64,000 bases of DNA from Candidatus Competibacteraceae bacterium (GTDB lineage: Bacteria; Pseudomonadota; Gammaproteobacteria; Competibacterales; Competibacteraceae): contig JADJQQ010000001.1 in assembly GCA_016712625.1 (NCBI GenBank), forward strand, positions 1 to 64,000, read 5' to 3'. Below are positions 1 through 8,317 of this stretch, one piece after another. The notes under the pieces are model-generated. The model had not been told where the DNA came from and searched no databases. It saw only the letters and a program-made list of their open reading frames with translations. How positions within the stretch are numbered: the first letter of the stretch is position 1; the number at the start of each line of letters is the position of its first letter. The position numbers were made by a program, and so were the translations under genes.

Positions 1-216
1 GGCGATCTGGACACGATGACATTCTCCTGAGTCGGCGGTGGCGGACCCTTCGTTGCCGTGCATTATAGGCTCAAGACGACCCCATGACAGGCTCAAACCG
101 GTCCAAGACTAGCCAAACTGAGCGGCCTAAAGCCAATAATCCCAGTCAATCTGAACCATGCAACGCGATGACGAACGACCGAAAATGACGCAATCTGACC
201 CCTGGATAGCCTTTAG
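1..216. other. Left edge, no assignable gene
   Basis: No gene can be assigned here. The first 30 bases could be the last nine codons of a plus-strand gene ending in TGA at 28-30. Alternatively they hold the beginning of a minus-strand gene, because the reverse complement shows AGGAG upstream of a GTG near position 14. The remainder up to the desaturase has no open frame of note and no clear hairpin. It probably contains the promoter of the gene at 217. Confidence 0.3.
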
Positions 217-1026
217 ATGACTGATTTTTTACCCCATCATGAATCCATCATCCGCTTGAGCTGTTTCTTGGCGGTTTTACTGCTGATGATGTTGTGGGAA
301 TGGCGCGACCCCCGTCGATCACTAGGCTGGCCACGCGCGCAACGATGGCCAGCCAATCTGTCTATTGTCGCGGTGGATAGCATTGTGGTGCGGCTGGTTT
401 TTCCACTTGTGGCGGTGGAGGCGGCGGGTTTGGCGGAAGCCCATCGCTGGGGGTTGTTCCACTGGCTAAACGCCCCTTTTGGATTCGCTTTCGTCGCTTC
501 TCTGCTACTGCTTGATCTGACTATCTACACCCAGCATGTGTTGTTTCATAAAATCGCTTGGTTGTGGCGATTGCACCGAGTCCATCACACCGACCTCGAT
601 TTTGATGTCACGACCGCGCTGCGCTTTCACCCGCTGGAAATCGCGCTGTCGATGGCCATCAAATGGATCGCGGTCGTGGCGCTGGGCGCACCGCCGACGG
701 CTGTCATACTGTTTGAAATCATTTTAAATGCCACCGCCATGTTCAATCACGGCAACGTTCGATTGTCAGCATCGCTGGATCGGAAACTGCGTCGGCTATT
801 GGTCACGCCGGACATGCACCGCGTCCACCACTCGGTTCGACGGGAAGAAACCGATAGTAATTTTGGTTTCAATTTGAGTTGGTGGGATCACTTGTTTAAA
901 ACCTACCGAGATCAACCCCAGGACGGGCATATCGCCATGGTAATTGGCTTGAAGGACTTTCGGGACCGGCGAGCGACCAGCTTGGTGGGATTGCTCTTGC
1001 AGCCCTTTCAAAATGGGAGGTTGTAG
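217..1026 (+). CDS. Sterol desaturase / fatty acid hydroxylase superfamily membrane protein
   Basis: A 269-residue integral membrane protein of the di-iron fatty acid hydroxylase superfamily. The histidine clusters that bind the two irons are visible: HVLFH at residues 107-111, HRVHH at 120-124, single histidines near 138 and 178, and a second HRVHH at 201-205. Hydrophobic stretches near residues 12-27, 50-70, 88-105 and 145-170 fit four membrane spans with the histidines on the cytoplasmic side. Members hydroxylate or desaturate lipids (sterols, hopanoids, fatty acids, carotenoids), and the substrate cannot be told from sequence. The length is normal for bacterial members. The ATG at 217 has only a weak ribosome-binding site. 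The gene stands alone; its downstream neighbour is separated by over 400 bases. Confidence 0.85.
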   Translation: MTDFLPHHESIIRLSCFLAVLLLMMLWEWRDPRRSLGWPRAQRWPANLSIVAVDSIVVRLVFPLVAVEAAGLAEAHRWGLFHWLNAPFGFAFVASLLLLDLTIYTQHVLFHKIAWLWRLHRVHHTDLDFDVTTALRFHPLEIALSMAIKWIAVVALGAPPTAVILFEIILNATAMFNHGNVRLSASLDRKLRRLLVTPDMHRVHHSVRREETDSNFGFNLSWWDHLFKTYRDQPQDGHIAMVIGLKDFRDRRATSLVGLLLQPFQNGRL

Positions 1027-1458
1027 GATGTAGGGCTAAGAGAGTAATACTCCTCTCTCGCTCTTCATTACTGTGATTGATTGGAGCTTGTGAAAACATC
1101 CAGCTTGGTCATCAGGCAGATCTATATATATAATTTAAATACAATACCTTAAACCAACTTCGCATTCCTTTCCACGAACTTAGCCCCTTGGGGTTTTCTT
1201 TAAACCCTTAGCGATGTAACAACTCCAGACTATTATGTCTCTAAATTAAGCTATTTTGGTATATGCCTTGCATCACCAATTTGCCCAATGAACCATGCCT
1301 ATATTTACTGCGCGGAATGCGGTGTTCCTTGATCTCTAGTTTACGATTCGGAGAGGCCAGGACCACCTCCAAAATCCACATTCCGAACTCGCGAGGCCGG
1401 GCTATTTTTAGTACCTGTATGTGCTGTAACCAACCGCCTATTTCAAGGGATATCGAAT
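1027..1458. other. Intergenic region, AT-rich, no gene seen
   Basis: A 432-base gap between the desaturase and the protease. It contains an AT-rich tract around 1119-1150 (alternating TA) but no convincing open frame, tRNA or strong hairpin. It probably carries the promoter of the protease gene. Confidence 0.4.
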
Positions 1459-2612
1459 ATGCAACATCCGACTTACATCCATAACCGCTCAACCCGCAAA
1501 GTCCTTATGGCTTCTCTAGCGCTAGCGATGAGCGCTTCCTCGGTAGCAGCGCTGGCCGCTGATTTTGTGACTAAAGTTAATAATGATACAACAGCATTTA
1601 GCACGGCGGCTTATTGGACGCCGGAACGTCTAGCGAACGCCAAACCCCTAGACCTGCCAAAAGCATCAAGCACCACTCCACAGTCAGGCGCTGAAACGCC
1701 GATGGCTAGTGGTATCTCCGCATCAAGTGAAGGCCGGGGGCCAACGGTGAGTGTGGCTCCCGACATGACAAGCCGCCTGTTCGATCCAGCGCTTGCGCCA
1801 CAGTGGGATAACGAAACTGGCGTGGTGCCTTTTGATAGAGGCACATCGGGTTATAACTATACGAGTTCCCGCCTGATTCCGCTGACCGCGGACATTTACT
1901 ATCCTTATCGGACGGTGGGTAAGCTGTTTTTCACTCAACCAGGGGTAGGTAACTTTGTATGTTCGGCTTCGGTGATTCAACGTCGCATTCTTGCGACGGC
2001 CGGTCATTGCGTCCACAGGGGCAATGGGTCGGCAACCGGATGGTTCACTAACTTCCTCTTTGTTCCCGCTTACCGGAATGGCGCCGCCCCCTATAGCAGT
2101 TGGACTTGGGCCGCTGTACGGACATCGACCACCTGGTACAGTGGCGCGGGGCTGTTCCCAATGCCGCCGATTATGCGATGATTGAGGTCAACGATAAGGT
2201 TATCAGCGGCGTTACCAGACGGGTCGGCGACCTGACCGGTTGGCTGGGATGGAAAACACTGGCGTTATCTTACAATCACGCCCACATTCTCGGATATCCG
2301 ATGAATTTGGACAGCGGCGTGTATATGCATCAAGTTGCCGCGCAAAGCGCTGTAACAGGTGGGAACAATACCTGGCGCTACGGATCAGATATGCGAGGGG
2401 GTTCGAGCGGTGGCCCGTTCGTGCAAAACTTTAGCCTTCCCGCCGCGGGCCAAACGCCGGGTCTAAGTCCGGGTTGGAACCAGCTTATTTCCGTTGTCTC
2501 CTACGGACCTGTCGATCCCAACCCGAAGTATCAAGGCGCTTCCATCCTGGATTCACGATGGACCAGCATGTGGAGCGCGGCTTGCGCTCGCCGGGCTGGC
2601 AATTGTAATTGA
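1459..2612 (+). CDS. Secreted trypsin-like serine protease, reading frame broken by a 1-base shift
   Basis: An exported chymotrypsin-fold (trypsin/V8-like) serine protease of about 384 residues once the frame is repaired. Residues 11-34 form a signal peptide ending in ALAA. A propeptide follows with the motif YWTPERLANAKP at 52-63. The catalytic triad is visible: His183 in ATAGHC, Asp in NAADYAM (codon at 2169) and Ser in GGSSGGP (codon at 2406). The first frame ends at 2181 after a nonsense tail, while the family match continues from about 2160 in another frame. Adding one C to the run at 2157-2159 joins the halves cleanly as LFPNAADYA. This is therefore either a sequencing undercall or a recent frameshift. 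The ATG at 1459 follows AGGG. The next gene encodes a lipoprotein that shares the propeptide motif. Confidence 0.82.
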
Positions 2613-2636
2613 TACACTGTAAAGCTATGTACTGAC

Positions 2637-2674
2637 GGTTAAGGGCGATCATCATTTCAGGATCGCCCTTAACC
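2637..2674 (+). terminator. Hairpin terminator after the protease gene
   Basis: A perfect 14-base inverted repeat (GGTTAAGGGCGATC at 2637-2650 against GATCGCCCTTAACC at 2661-2674) with a 10-base loop lies 25 bases after the protease stop. There is no clear T-run after it, so it may terminate poorly or attenuate into the lipoprotein gene. Confidence 0.6.
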
Positions 2675-2729
2675 TTCCAATCCCCTCTTGTTGGCTAGTT
2701 GTCAAAACTGATCCATTTTGGAGGACTTC

Positions 2730-3065
2730 ATGGCTACCCGGAAACCTACGAGCGAGACCCGACTTAAAGCCATTGTGTGTGGCTCGTTAGCTCCACTGTT
2801 GCTGCTTGCTTGCAGTGATCCTCAACCTCCAATTTATTACACGGCAAGTGGCGCTCCACCTGATAGTGTGGAACGCTATTGGACACCCGAACGAATGCGA
2901 AACGCCCGACCCATGCCCCTACCAACCGTCCCTGACGACCGTGCCCCCCGTGATTCTTCCGACGATGTGGAAGGGTATTGGACGCGCGAGCGGATGCGAA
3001 ACGCCCGACCCATGCCCCTACCAACCGTCCCTGAAGATGACCCGCCTCCCTCTTTGAAAAATTAA
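2730..3065 (+). CDS. Small lipoprotein with two protease-propeptide-like motifs
   Basis: A 111-residue predicted lipoprotein. The start at 2730 is preceded by GGAGGA at good spacing. A signal peptide ends in the lipobox LLAC, so Cys28 would be acylated. The mature part is short, proline-rich and acidic, and apparently has no folded domain. It contains two copies of a motif of the form V-E-x-Y-W-T-x-E-R-M-R-N-A-R-P-M-P-L-P, 33 residues apart. The same motif (YWTPERLANAKPLDLP) occurs in the propeptide of the protease encoded just upstream. I do not recognise a named family. By position and motif sharing, it may interact with the protease as an anchored inhibitor, chaperone or decoy. That role is inference. 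It could also be a remnant of a duplicated protease propeptide. Confidence 0.7.
   Translation: MATRKPTSETRLKAIVCGSLAPLLLLACSDPQPPIYYTASGAPPDSVERYWTPERMRNARPMPLPTVPDDRAPRDSSDDVEGYWTRERMRNARPMPLPTVPEDDPPPSLKN
2868..3035 (+). repeat. In-frame tandem duplication, 99-base period
   Basis: The lipoprotein gene contains two units 99 bases (33 codons) apart. Bases 2895-2935 and 2994-3034 appear identical over about 41 bases, which points to a recent duplication. Each unit encodes one copy of the YWTxERMRNARP motif. Confidence 0.85.
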
Positions 3066-3183
3066 AGAATTCTGTTTATAGCTTCCCACCCGTTCAGAAT
3101 TCACAAACCGAGTTTAGGGACAGGACCCAGAATTCCTATCCGTAGTCCGAACCTTCGAACTGCTTCAACAAGCAAATAGCCGA

Positions 3184-4674
3184 TCAGCCGAACCCCAACC
3201 GAAAGCCGGCTTTCTTCATAAAACGCGCCTCTCCTTCCAGGTCGGCGCGAGTCAAGGGATGTTCATCCAGCCAGCCCACAGGAAACTGTAATTCCAAGCG
3301 TTGCTGGATAATGGATAAGGTAGGCGAAGGCGGCGGCTGGCGATTTCGCGCGCGATTCAGCACCACCGCCAGGCGCAGTAACACGCACAATCGCAGAGCC
3401 TGCGACGCCACTGCCCCCGGCAAATGCGCGAAGGCATCAACCCGGAACGCGCGCCGATGATGCTGGATCAACGCCGCCAAAAAAAGCTGGTCGCTCTGCG
3501 AGAAACCGGGCAAGTCGGCGTGTTGCAAAATATAGGCGCCATGTTTGTGAGACTGGTTATAAGTCAATAACATGCCGATTTCATGCAAGCGGGCGGCCCA
3601 TTCCAGAATATGGGTAAATTTCTCTTCCTCCAAGCCCCAGCAACCGCGCGCTTGTCGCAGTAAATTCCGCGCTGTCGCATTCACTCGTTCAGCCTGCGCT
3701 TGATCCAAGCCATACCGGTTGATGACCGCGGCAATCGTACGATCTCGCACATCCTCATGGCGAATGCGCCCCAGCAGATCGTAGATCACGCCCTCCCGCA
3801 AGGCCCCTTCCGATACTTCGATCTTCTCGATATTCAGGGCTTCGCATAAGCCGTGCAGTACGATGAAGCCGCCTGGAAATACCTTGGCTCGCGCCGGTTC
3901 AAGCTGCCAGCGTGTGGCCGCTGTCGCCACATGACCGGTATCGAGCAACGCGGCGCGCAAGCGCCGCAAGCCTTCCAGCGTAATCCCCTCTTGGCTCCAA
4001 CCTTCGCGTGTTACCACCTCTTGAATGGCCTTGATCGTACCGGAAGCGCCAGTCACGACCTGCCAGCCGAGTTCCACATATTCTTCCCGCACCGGCTCCA
4101 GCCGCAATTGCACCCGCAATTCCGCTTCCCGCAAACGGGATTCGGTGATCTTGCCATCATCAAAACAGGCGCGACTGAGGCTGACACAACCCATTTTCAG
4201 GCTAGTTAGGTGCAGCGGCTCGAATTTTTCGCCGATGATCAATTCGGTGCTTCCGCCACCGATATCGATCACCAAACGCCGACCCGCCACATCAGCGACG
4301 CTATGGACCACGCCAAGATAAATAAGCCGCGCTTCTTCCTGACCGCTGATGATCTCAACACCATGGCCGAGCAATTCCGCGGCCCGACCCAAAAATTCCG
4401 CGCCATTGCGCGCTTGGCGCAAGGTGTTGGTGCCGACGATTCGCAGTTGTTCCGGGGAAATATGCCGCAACCGCTGACCGAAACGAGCCAGACAATCCAA
4501 CGCCCGTTGCTGCGATTCTTCCGACAAGCGATTCTTGTCGTCCAGACCAGCGGCCAATTGCACCATCTCCCGCAGCCGATCCAGCACTTGCACATGCTCG
4601 TTGGCAATGCGCGCGACAATCATATGAAAACTATTTGAACCCAGATCGATTGCAGCGACATCTTCGGATGTCAT
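3184..4674 (-). CDS. ppx: Exopolyphosphatase (Ppx/GppA family)
   Basis: A 496-residue Ppx/GppA phosphatase, which releases phosphate from polyphosphate chains or removes the 5'-phosphate of pppGpp. It begins with the sugar-kinase/actin-fold phosphate loop AAIDLGSNSFHM (residues 7-18). It carries IDIGGGSTELI near 140-150 and has the C-terminal HD-like helical domain (LHEIGMLLTYNQSHK near 365-379). The length matches Ppx rather than the shorter GppA-only forms. The start follows GAGG at 7 bases. It is the last gene of a minus-strand run sixA-ppx, with 12 bases between them, and phoB-phoR lies upstream. This makes a phosphate-related neighbourhood fitting polyphosphate metabolism. Whether it prefers polyphosphate or pppGpp cannot be decided from sequence. 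Confidence 0.92.
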   Translation of the reverse strand: MTSEDVAAIDLGSNSFHMIVARIANEHVQVLDRLREMVQLAAGLDDKNRLSEESQQRALDCLARFGQRLRHISPEQLRIVGTNTLRQARNGAEFLGRAAELLGHGVEIISGQEEARLIYLGVVHSVADVAGRRLVIDIGGGSTELIIGEKFEPLHLTSLKMGCVSLSRACFDDGKITESRLREAELRVQLRLEPVREEYVELGWQVVTGASGTIKAIQEVVTREGWSQEGITLEGLRRLRAALLDTGHVATAATRWQLEPARAKVFPGGFIVLHGLCEALNIEKIEVSEGALREGVIYDLLGRIRHEDVRDRTIAAVINRYGLDQAQAERVNATARNLLRQARGCWGLEEEKFTHILEWAARLHEIGMLLTYNQSHKHGAYILQHADLPGFSQSDQLFLAALIQHHRRAFRVDAFAHLPGAVASQALRLCVLLRLAVVLNRARNRQPPPSPTLSIIQQRLELQFPVGWLDEHPLTRADLEGEARFMKKAGFRLGFG

Positions 4675-4686
4675 GGTAGTTCCTCT

Positions 4687-5193
4687 TCAATCCTGCTTCA
4701 GACTGCGCAACTGTCCGGCCGTCAAGGCCCAGTTCAGCACTCCCCTACCGGCGACGGGGCGGCCCGAAAATTCAAACAGAGCCATTCCTCCCTTGCGAAA
4801 CACAATCAGCGAACGCGGAACATCAGCTAGCAGCAATCCAGACAGCAATCCCAATTGGGGTTCGTGCCCAACCGCGACGACCGTCTCACCCGAACACTGC
4901 GATAACCATTCCACCACCGCTTCGGGCGGATAGCTGTAATCCAATTCCGGACGCTCCATGATCGGGATATCGCCATAAGCCCGAGCAATGATATTGGCCG
5001 TTTCGCGGGCGCGCAGCAGCGGGCTGGAGGCCAAGACATCGATCTGTCCCAGCTGTGAACGCAAGCGGTTTGCGCCTTTGCGCATCTTCTTGCGGCCAAT
5101 CTCAGTCAAAGGCCGTTGGGCATCGGAACCGCCAGCCGTGATGAACGTTTCCGCGTCCTCGGCGATAGCATGGCGAACGAGTAGTAATTTCAT
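4687..5193 (-). CDS. sixA: Phosphohistidine phosphatase SixA
   Basis: A 168-residue histidine phosphatase of the SixA branch. The catalytic RHG-type signature is at the N-terminus (MKLLLVRHAIAED). Downstream are the ASSPLLRARETA segment and the second histidine in VGHEPQLG. SixA removes phosphate from phosphohistidine in signalling or phosphotransfer proteins. The start is placed at 5193 rather than the in-frame upstream 5211, because SixA proteins begin directly with the strand leading to RH and AAGAGA lies 7 bases upstream. The gene precedes ppx by 12 bases and is likely cotranscribed with it. Confidence 0.88.
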   Translation of the reverse strand: MKLLLVRHAIAEDAETFITAGGSDAQRPLTEIGRKKMRKGANRLRSQLGQIDVLASSPLLRARETANIIARAYGDIPIMERPELDYSYPPEAVVEWLSQCSGETVVAVGHEPQLGLLSGLLLADVPRSLIVFRKGGMALFEFSGRPVAGRGVLNWALTAGQLRSLKQD

Positions 5194-5328
5194 CAGCGAT
5201 CTCTTAATCAAAGTTACCGTCAGTTTGGCGCCAGGCTATTTGAATTCCAAACTACCTTTTCGACAGAAAAACATTCCGCTCCCAGCATCCGCCGAGCGGG
5301 TGGCTCGTTGGTCTTGGGCTGGATTGCC

Positions 5329-5736
5329 CTATTTGGGAAAATCTTTCGCATAATTTGCTACCCATTCGGATGCCGCTTCCGTACACGACAGCTGGCGTCC
5401 TTCCTGCTCCAGCACCTGTTTTTGGTAATGATGAATCTGGCAAATCTGCTCAACCATCCGCACCGAGAATTCGGTTTCGGCATCCGCAAATTGAACACCT
5501 ATATCATAATGACCGTTGCTACGCTGACACCAGACAATGGTGCCAGTCGTCTCAAACGCCGGCTCTCGTACCGGGATGGTAATTCGAATCGCTCGACCCG
5601 GTTGAAGCGCCCTTGCGGTTTGAAAACACAACCCGCCATGGCTGATGTTTCTGAGGGATTCTCGTTGGTTCTTCTTAGAGCGATCAGTGGAACACTCTAT
5701 AGGAATATCAACAGGATGACGAATAAACTCTCGCAT
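5329..5736 (-). CDS. PilZ domain protein (probable c-di-GMP receptor)
   Basis: A 135-residue single-domain protein. The PilZ signature is visible: the N-terminal R-x3-R arm (REFIRHPVDIPIE, residues 2-14) and the NISHGGLCF block near 30-38, corresponding to the (D/N)xSxxG motif. A beta-barrel segment follows (GHYDIGVQF). Such proteins bind cyclic di-GMP and act as adaptors for motility, exopolysaccharide or transcription. The target is not indicated by neighbours. The last 40 residues are a helical extension. The start at 5736 is preceded by GGAGG at 9 bases. The gene is monocistronic between sixA and phoR, with over 200 bases upstream. Confidence 0.85.
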   Translation of the reverse strand: MREFIRHPVDIPIECSTDRSKKNQRESLRNISHGGLCFQTARALQPGRAIRITIPVREPAFETTGTIVWCQRSNGHYDIGVQFADAETEFSVRMVEQICQIHHYQKQVLEQEGRQLSCTEAASEWVANYAKDFPK

Positions 5737-5954
5737 GCGGACGATCCTCCGAATCCGTGAGCGGCGCGGTCATTAGCTGAATGTGGATTACGGAAAGCAG
5801 ACCTTACCATCGCCGCCGGGTGGTAGCGGCATAGAGACACTACCGAGCTTAAACGGTACCAGAGAATATTTTAACATATGAGATACAATCCAGCGCTGAT
5901 TTTGTCATAGAGTGCAGCAAAACTGAGCTTACGGCGACCAAAATGGATCTCATT

Positions 5955-7337
5955 CTACCGCGTGTTACTGTTTTTCAGAGGAGGCGCGATATCACTGTCA
6001 CATTGAGAACTCACACCGGTGGATAGGATGGGTGGTTCGACCTTTAGCTCTTCAGGAAAGTCACAACTAAAGAGGCTCCCCTTCCCTAGTTCGCTCTCGA
6101 TTCGCAACTGACCCCTATGATTGTTTAATACGTGCTTGACGATCGACAGTCCCAGGCCGGTGCCACCGCTGCCGCGCGATCGATCCCGATTGACCCGATA
6201 GAAGCGCTCGCTTAGCCGCGGGATATGGGAGGGAGCAATCCCTTCGCCGTTATCTTCCACCTCCAAATGCACCCCGCGATCATCAGCGAACCAACGAATT
6301 TCGATTCGGCCGCCCGCCGGCGTATAACGCACCGCATTGAACACCAGATTGGAAAAGGCGCTGCGCAATTCTTTTTCGCACCCCAGAAGCCATAACGCCG
6401 CTTGGGCGCGCAAGTCGACCCGGTGATTCTGTTCACCGCTGAGCGCAATGGCGTCATCGGCAATATCCGCCAACACAGTGGGTACCGGCACTGGCTTACC
6501 CGGCGCCCGATCCTTTCGGGATTCCAAGCGGGCTAACATCAATAAATCTTCGATGATGTGTAGCATCCGTCGGGCTTGCTGCTGCATGCCTCGCAACGGC
6601 TGACGCCAGCCATCCAGGCTAGGATGCTCGCTGTCGAGCATGGTCTCCAGATAACCGGTGACGACTGTCAGCGGTGTGCGTAATTCGTGAGAAACATTGG
6701 CGATGAAATCCCGTCGCATCTGCTCCAGACGACGTACTTGACTGATATCGGTCGCCAGCAACAACCGTTGTTTCTTGCCGTAAGGAACGATCCGCGCACT
6801 CAGCGTTTGATCGTTAGCGACCGGCGAGCTGAAATCCACACTGTCCGTAGGGCGGCGCTGGGCCAGAAAGGCCACAAATCCCGGATCGCGCAACAAGTTG
6901 GCGACAGGCAAACCGGCATCTCGCCCCAAGGTCAATCCCAGCAACTGCTGAGAGGCACCGTTGCACCACACGACTTTGTCTTCTTCATCCAGGATCACGG
7001 CCGCGTCTGGCAACGCGGCCGTGGCATGTTGAAACCGTTCCAACAAGCGGCCGTATTTGCGTTTGCGCTTGCGATTTTGTCGGCGCACGCGGTCAATTTC
7101 GAAGGCGATGTCCTCCCACACCCAGCCGAATCGGGGCGGCCCTGCCTCTTTATTGTCATCCCGCAACCAGCGGTCCAATCGATATAACCGCCATAGCTCC
7201 CACACCAAGCAGCCTGAAACGGCGATTAACAGCATCAGCAAACTGTGTCCAGTCCACCATCCCAGCAAAAATGCTCCCAAAAGGACCAGCACCAGACGCT
7301 GGAATAATTTCCACCATGCCGTGGACAAGGGATTCAC
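5955..7337 (-). CDS. phoR: Phosphate regulon sensor histidine kinase PhoR
   Basis: A 460-residue membrane histidine kinase. Two hydrophobic segments lie in the first 45 residues and are followed by the short charged linker typical of PhoR. A PAS domain follows (about 95-195). Then come the HisKA phosphoacceptor motif (IANVSHELRTPLT) and the HATPase domain with an N-box (NLVFNAVRYTP) and G-boxes (GEGIAP, GGTGLGLSI). PhoR autophosphorylates when phosphate is scarce and passes the phosphate to PhoB, usually under control of the Pst transporter and PhoU, which are not in this window. The start overlaps the end of phoB by 4 bases, so the two are translationally coupled. Confidence 0.92.
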   Translation of the reverse strand: MNPLSTAWWKLFQRLVLVLLGAFLLGWWTGHSLLMLLIAVSGCLVWELWRLYRLDRWLRDDNKEAGPPRFGWVWEDIAFEIDRVRRQNRKRKRKYGRLLERFQHATAALPDAAVILDEEDKVVWCNGASQQLLGLTLGRDAGLPVANLLRDPGFVAFLAQRRPTDSVDFSSPVANDQTLSARIVPYGKKQRLLLATDISQVRRLEQMRRDFIANVSHELRTPLTVVTGYLETMLDSEHPSLDGWRQPLRGMQQQARRMLHIIEDLLMLARLESRKDRAPGKPVPVPTVLADIADDAIALSGEQNHRVDLRAQAALWLLGCEKELRSAFSNLVFNAVRYTPAGGRIEIRWFADDRGVHLEVEDNGEGIAPSHIPRLSERFYRVNRDRSRGSGGTGLGLSIVKHVLNNHRGQLRIESELGKGSLFSCDFPEELKVEPPILSTGVSSQCDSDIAPPLKNSNTR

Positions 7338-8026
7338 ACTCTGATTGAAAACCGGTAACCGGCGCCGCGCACGGTTTGGATCAAGGCGTCATAACCGTGG
7401 GGTTCTAGTACTTTCCGCAGGCGGCGAATATGGACATCGACCGTACGCTCCTCGACATAGACATTGCTGCCCCAAACGCGATCCAGCAGCTGGCCGCGAC
7501 TGTAGACGCGCTCCGGGTGAGCCATGAAAAACTCCAGCAATCGGTATTCGGTCGGCCCCAGGTCCAGCAGTGATTCACCAGCGCTGACTCGATGACTGGC
7601 CACATCAAGGGTTAGGCCATTGGCGCACAGCATTTCGTCTTCAGCCGCGGAAGCGCCACGCCGCAGCACCGCCCGAATCCGCGCTATCAACTCGCGCGGT
7701 GAGAACGGCTTGGTGACGTAATCGTCCGAGCCGCTTTCGAGACCCTGCACTTTGTCTTCCTCCTCGGCGCGGGCCGTCAGCATGATGATCGGCAACTCGC
7801 GGGTCAAATCCTCCCGTTTCAACCGGCGGGCAAAATCAATGCCGCTCATGCCAGGCAGCATCCAGTCGAGCAAAACGAGGTCCGGCAAGTGTTCGGCGAT
7901 ACAGGACTGGGCTTGACGGACATCGGCGGCGGCTTCTACTTCGAAGCCGGCTCCAGCGAGCGAAAACATCACCATATCCCGAATCGCTTGCTCATCCTCG
8001 ACAATTAAAATACGTTTCGCGCTCAT
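7334..8026 (-). CDS. phoB: Phosphate regulon response regulator PhoB
   Basis: A 230-residue OmpR/PhoB-family response regulator. The receiver domain (1-120) has the acidic pocket EDEQ, the phosphoacceptor Asp in LLDWMLPG, and the conserved Thr and Lys (MLTARAEE, YVTKPFSP). The C-terminal winged helix (130-230) contains the VEERTVDVHIRRLR recognition helix and GAGYRF. It activates the phosphate-starvation regulon. It is the first gene of the phoB-phoR operon. A weak Pho-box-like sequence lies about 50 bases upstream, consistent with the autoregulation known in this family. Confidence 0.95.
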   Translation of the reverse strand: MSAKRILIVEDEQAIRDMVMFSLAGAGFEVEAAADVRQAQSCIAEHLPDLVLLDWMLPGMSGIDFARRLKREDLTRELPIIMLTARAEEEDKVQGLESGSDDYVTKPFSPRELIARIRAVLRRGASAAEDEMLCANGLTLDVASHRVSAGESLLDLGPTEYRLLEFFMAHPERVYSRGQLLDRVWGSNVYVEERTVDVHIRRLRKVLEPHGYDALIQTVRGAGYRFSIRV

Positions 8027-8077
8027 GAGGCCTCTTGAAATTGCCTAGCTGGTTCTGAAACCACTTCAAGCTTATTT

Positions 8078-8096
8078 AAGGCAATTTGATGACAAG
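8078..8096 (-). promoter_or_regulatory. Possible Pho box upstream of phoB
   Basis: On the minus strand the sequence reads CTTGTCATCAAATTGCCTT, about 50 bases before the phoB start. The first half matches CTGTCAT at 6 of 7 positions. The second half, after a 4-base AT-rich spacer, matches more weakly (about 4 of 7). The position suits PhoB autoregulation, but a match this degenerate could occur by chance. Confidence 0.35.
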
Positions 8097-8317
8097 CATG
8101 TTACAAGGCAACTGCTTTACATAGTTGAAAGCGATCGACCCCTTCGGTTGATTCGATAATTCCACAATTCATAATAACCGCCTAAACTGCCCTATAAACA
8201 ATAGCTCCCTTCTCTTCAGCGAGGGGCTTACAGTGTCCAAACGCTGTCTGTCCAGCAACTCCGCCTTACCGTTTTGATATTGCCTAATTCATTAAAGAAT
8301 GATGGAGAGATTCACTC

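Noticed and set aside
1263..1484. 73-codon open frame before the protease
   Set aside because: It overlaps the protease start, has no ribosome-binding site and no recognisable domain.
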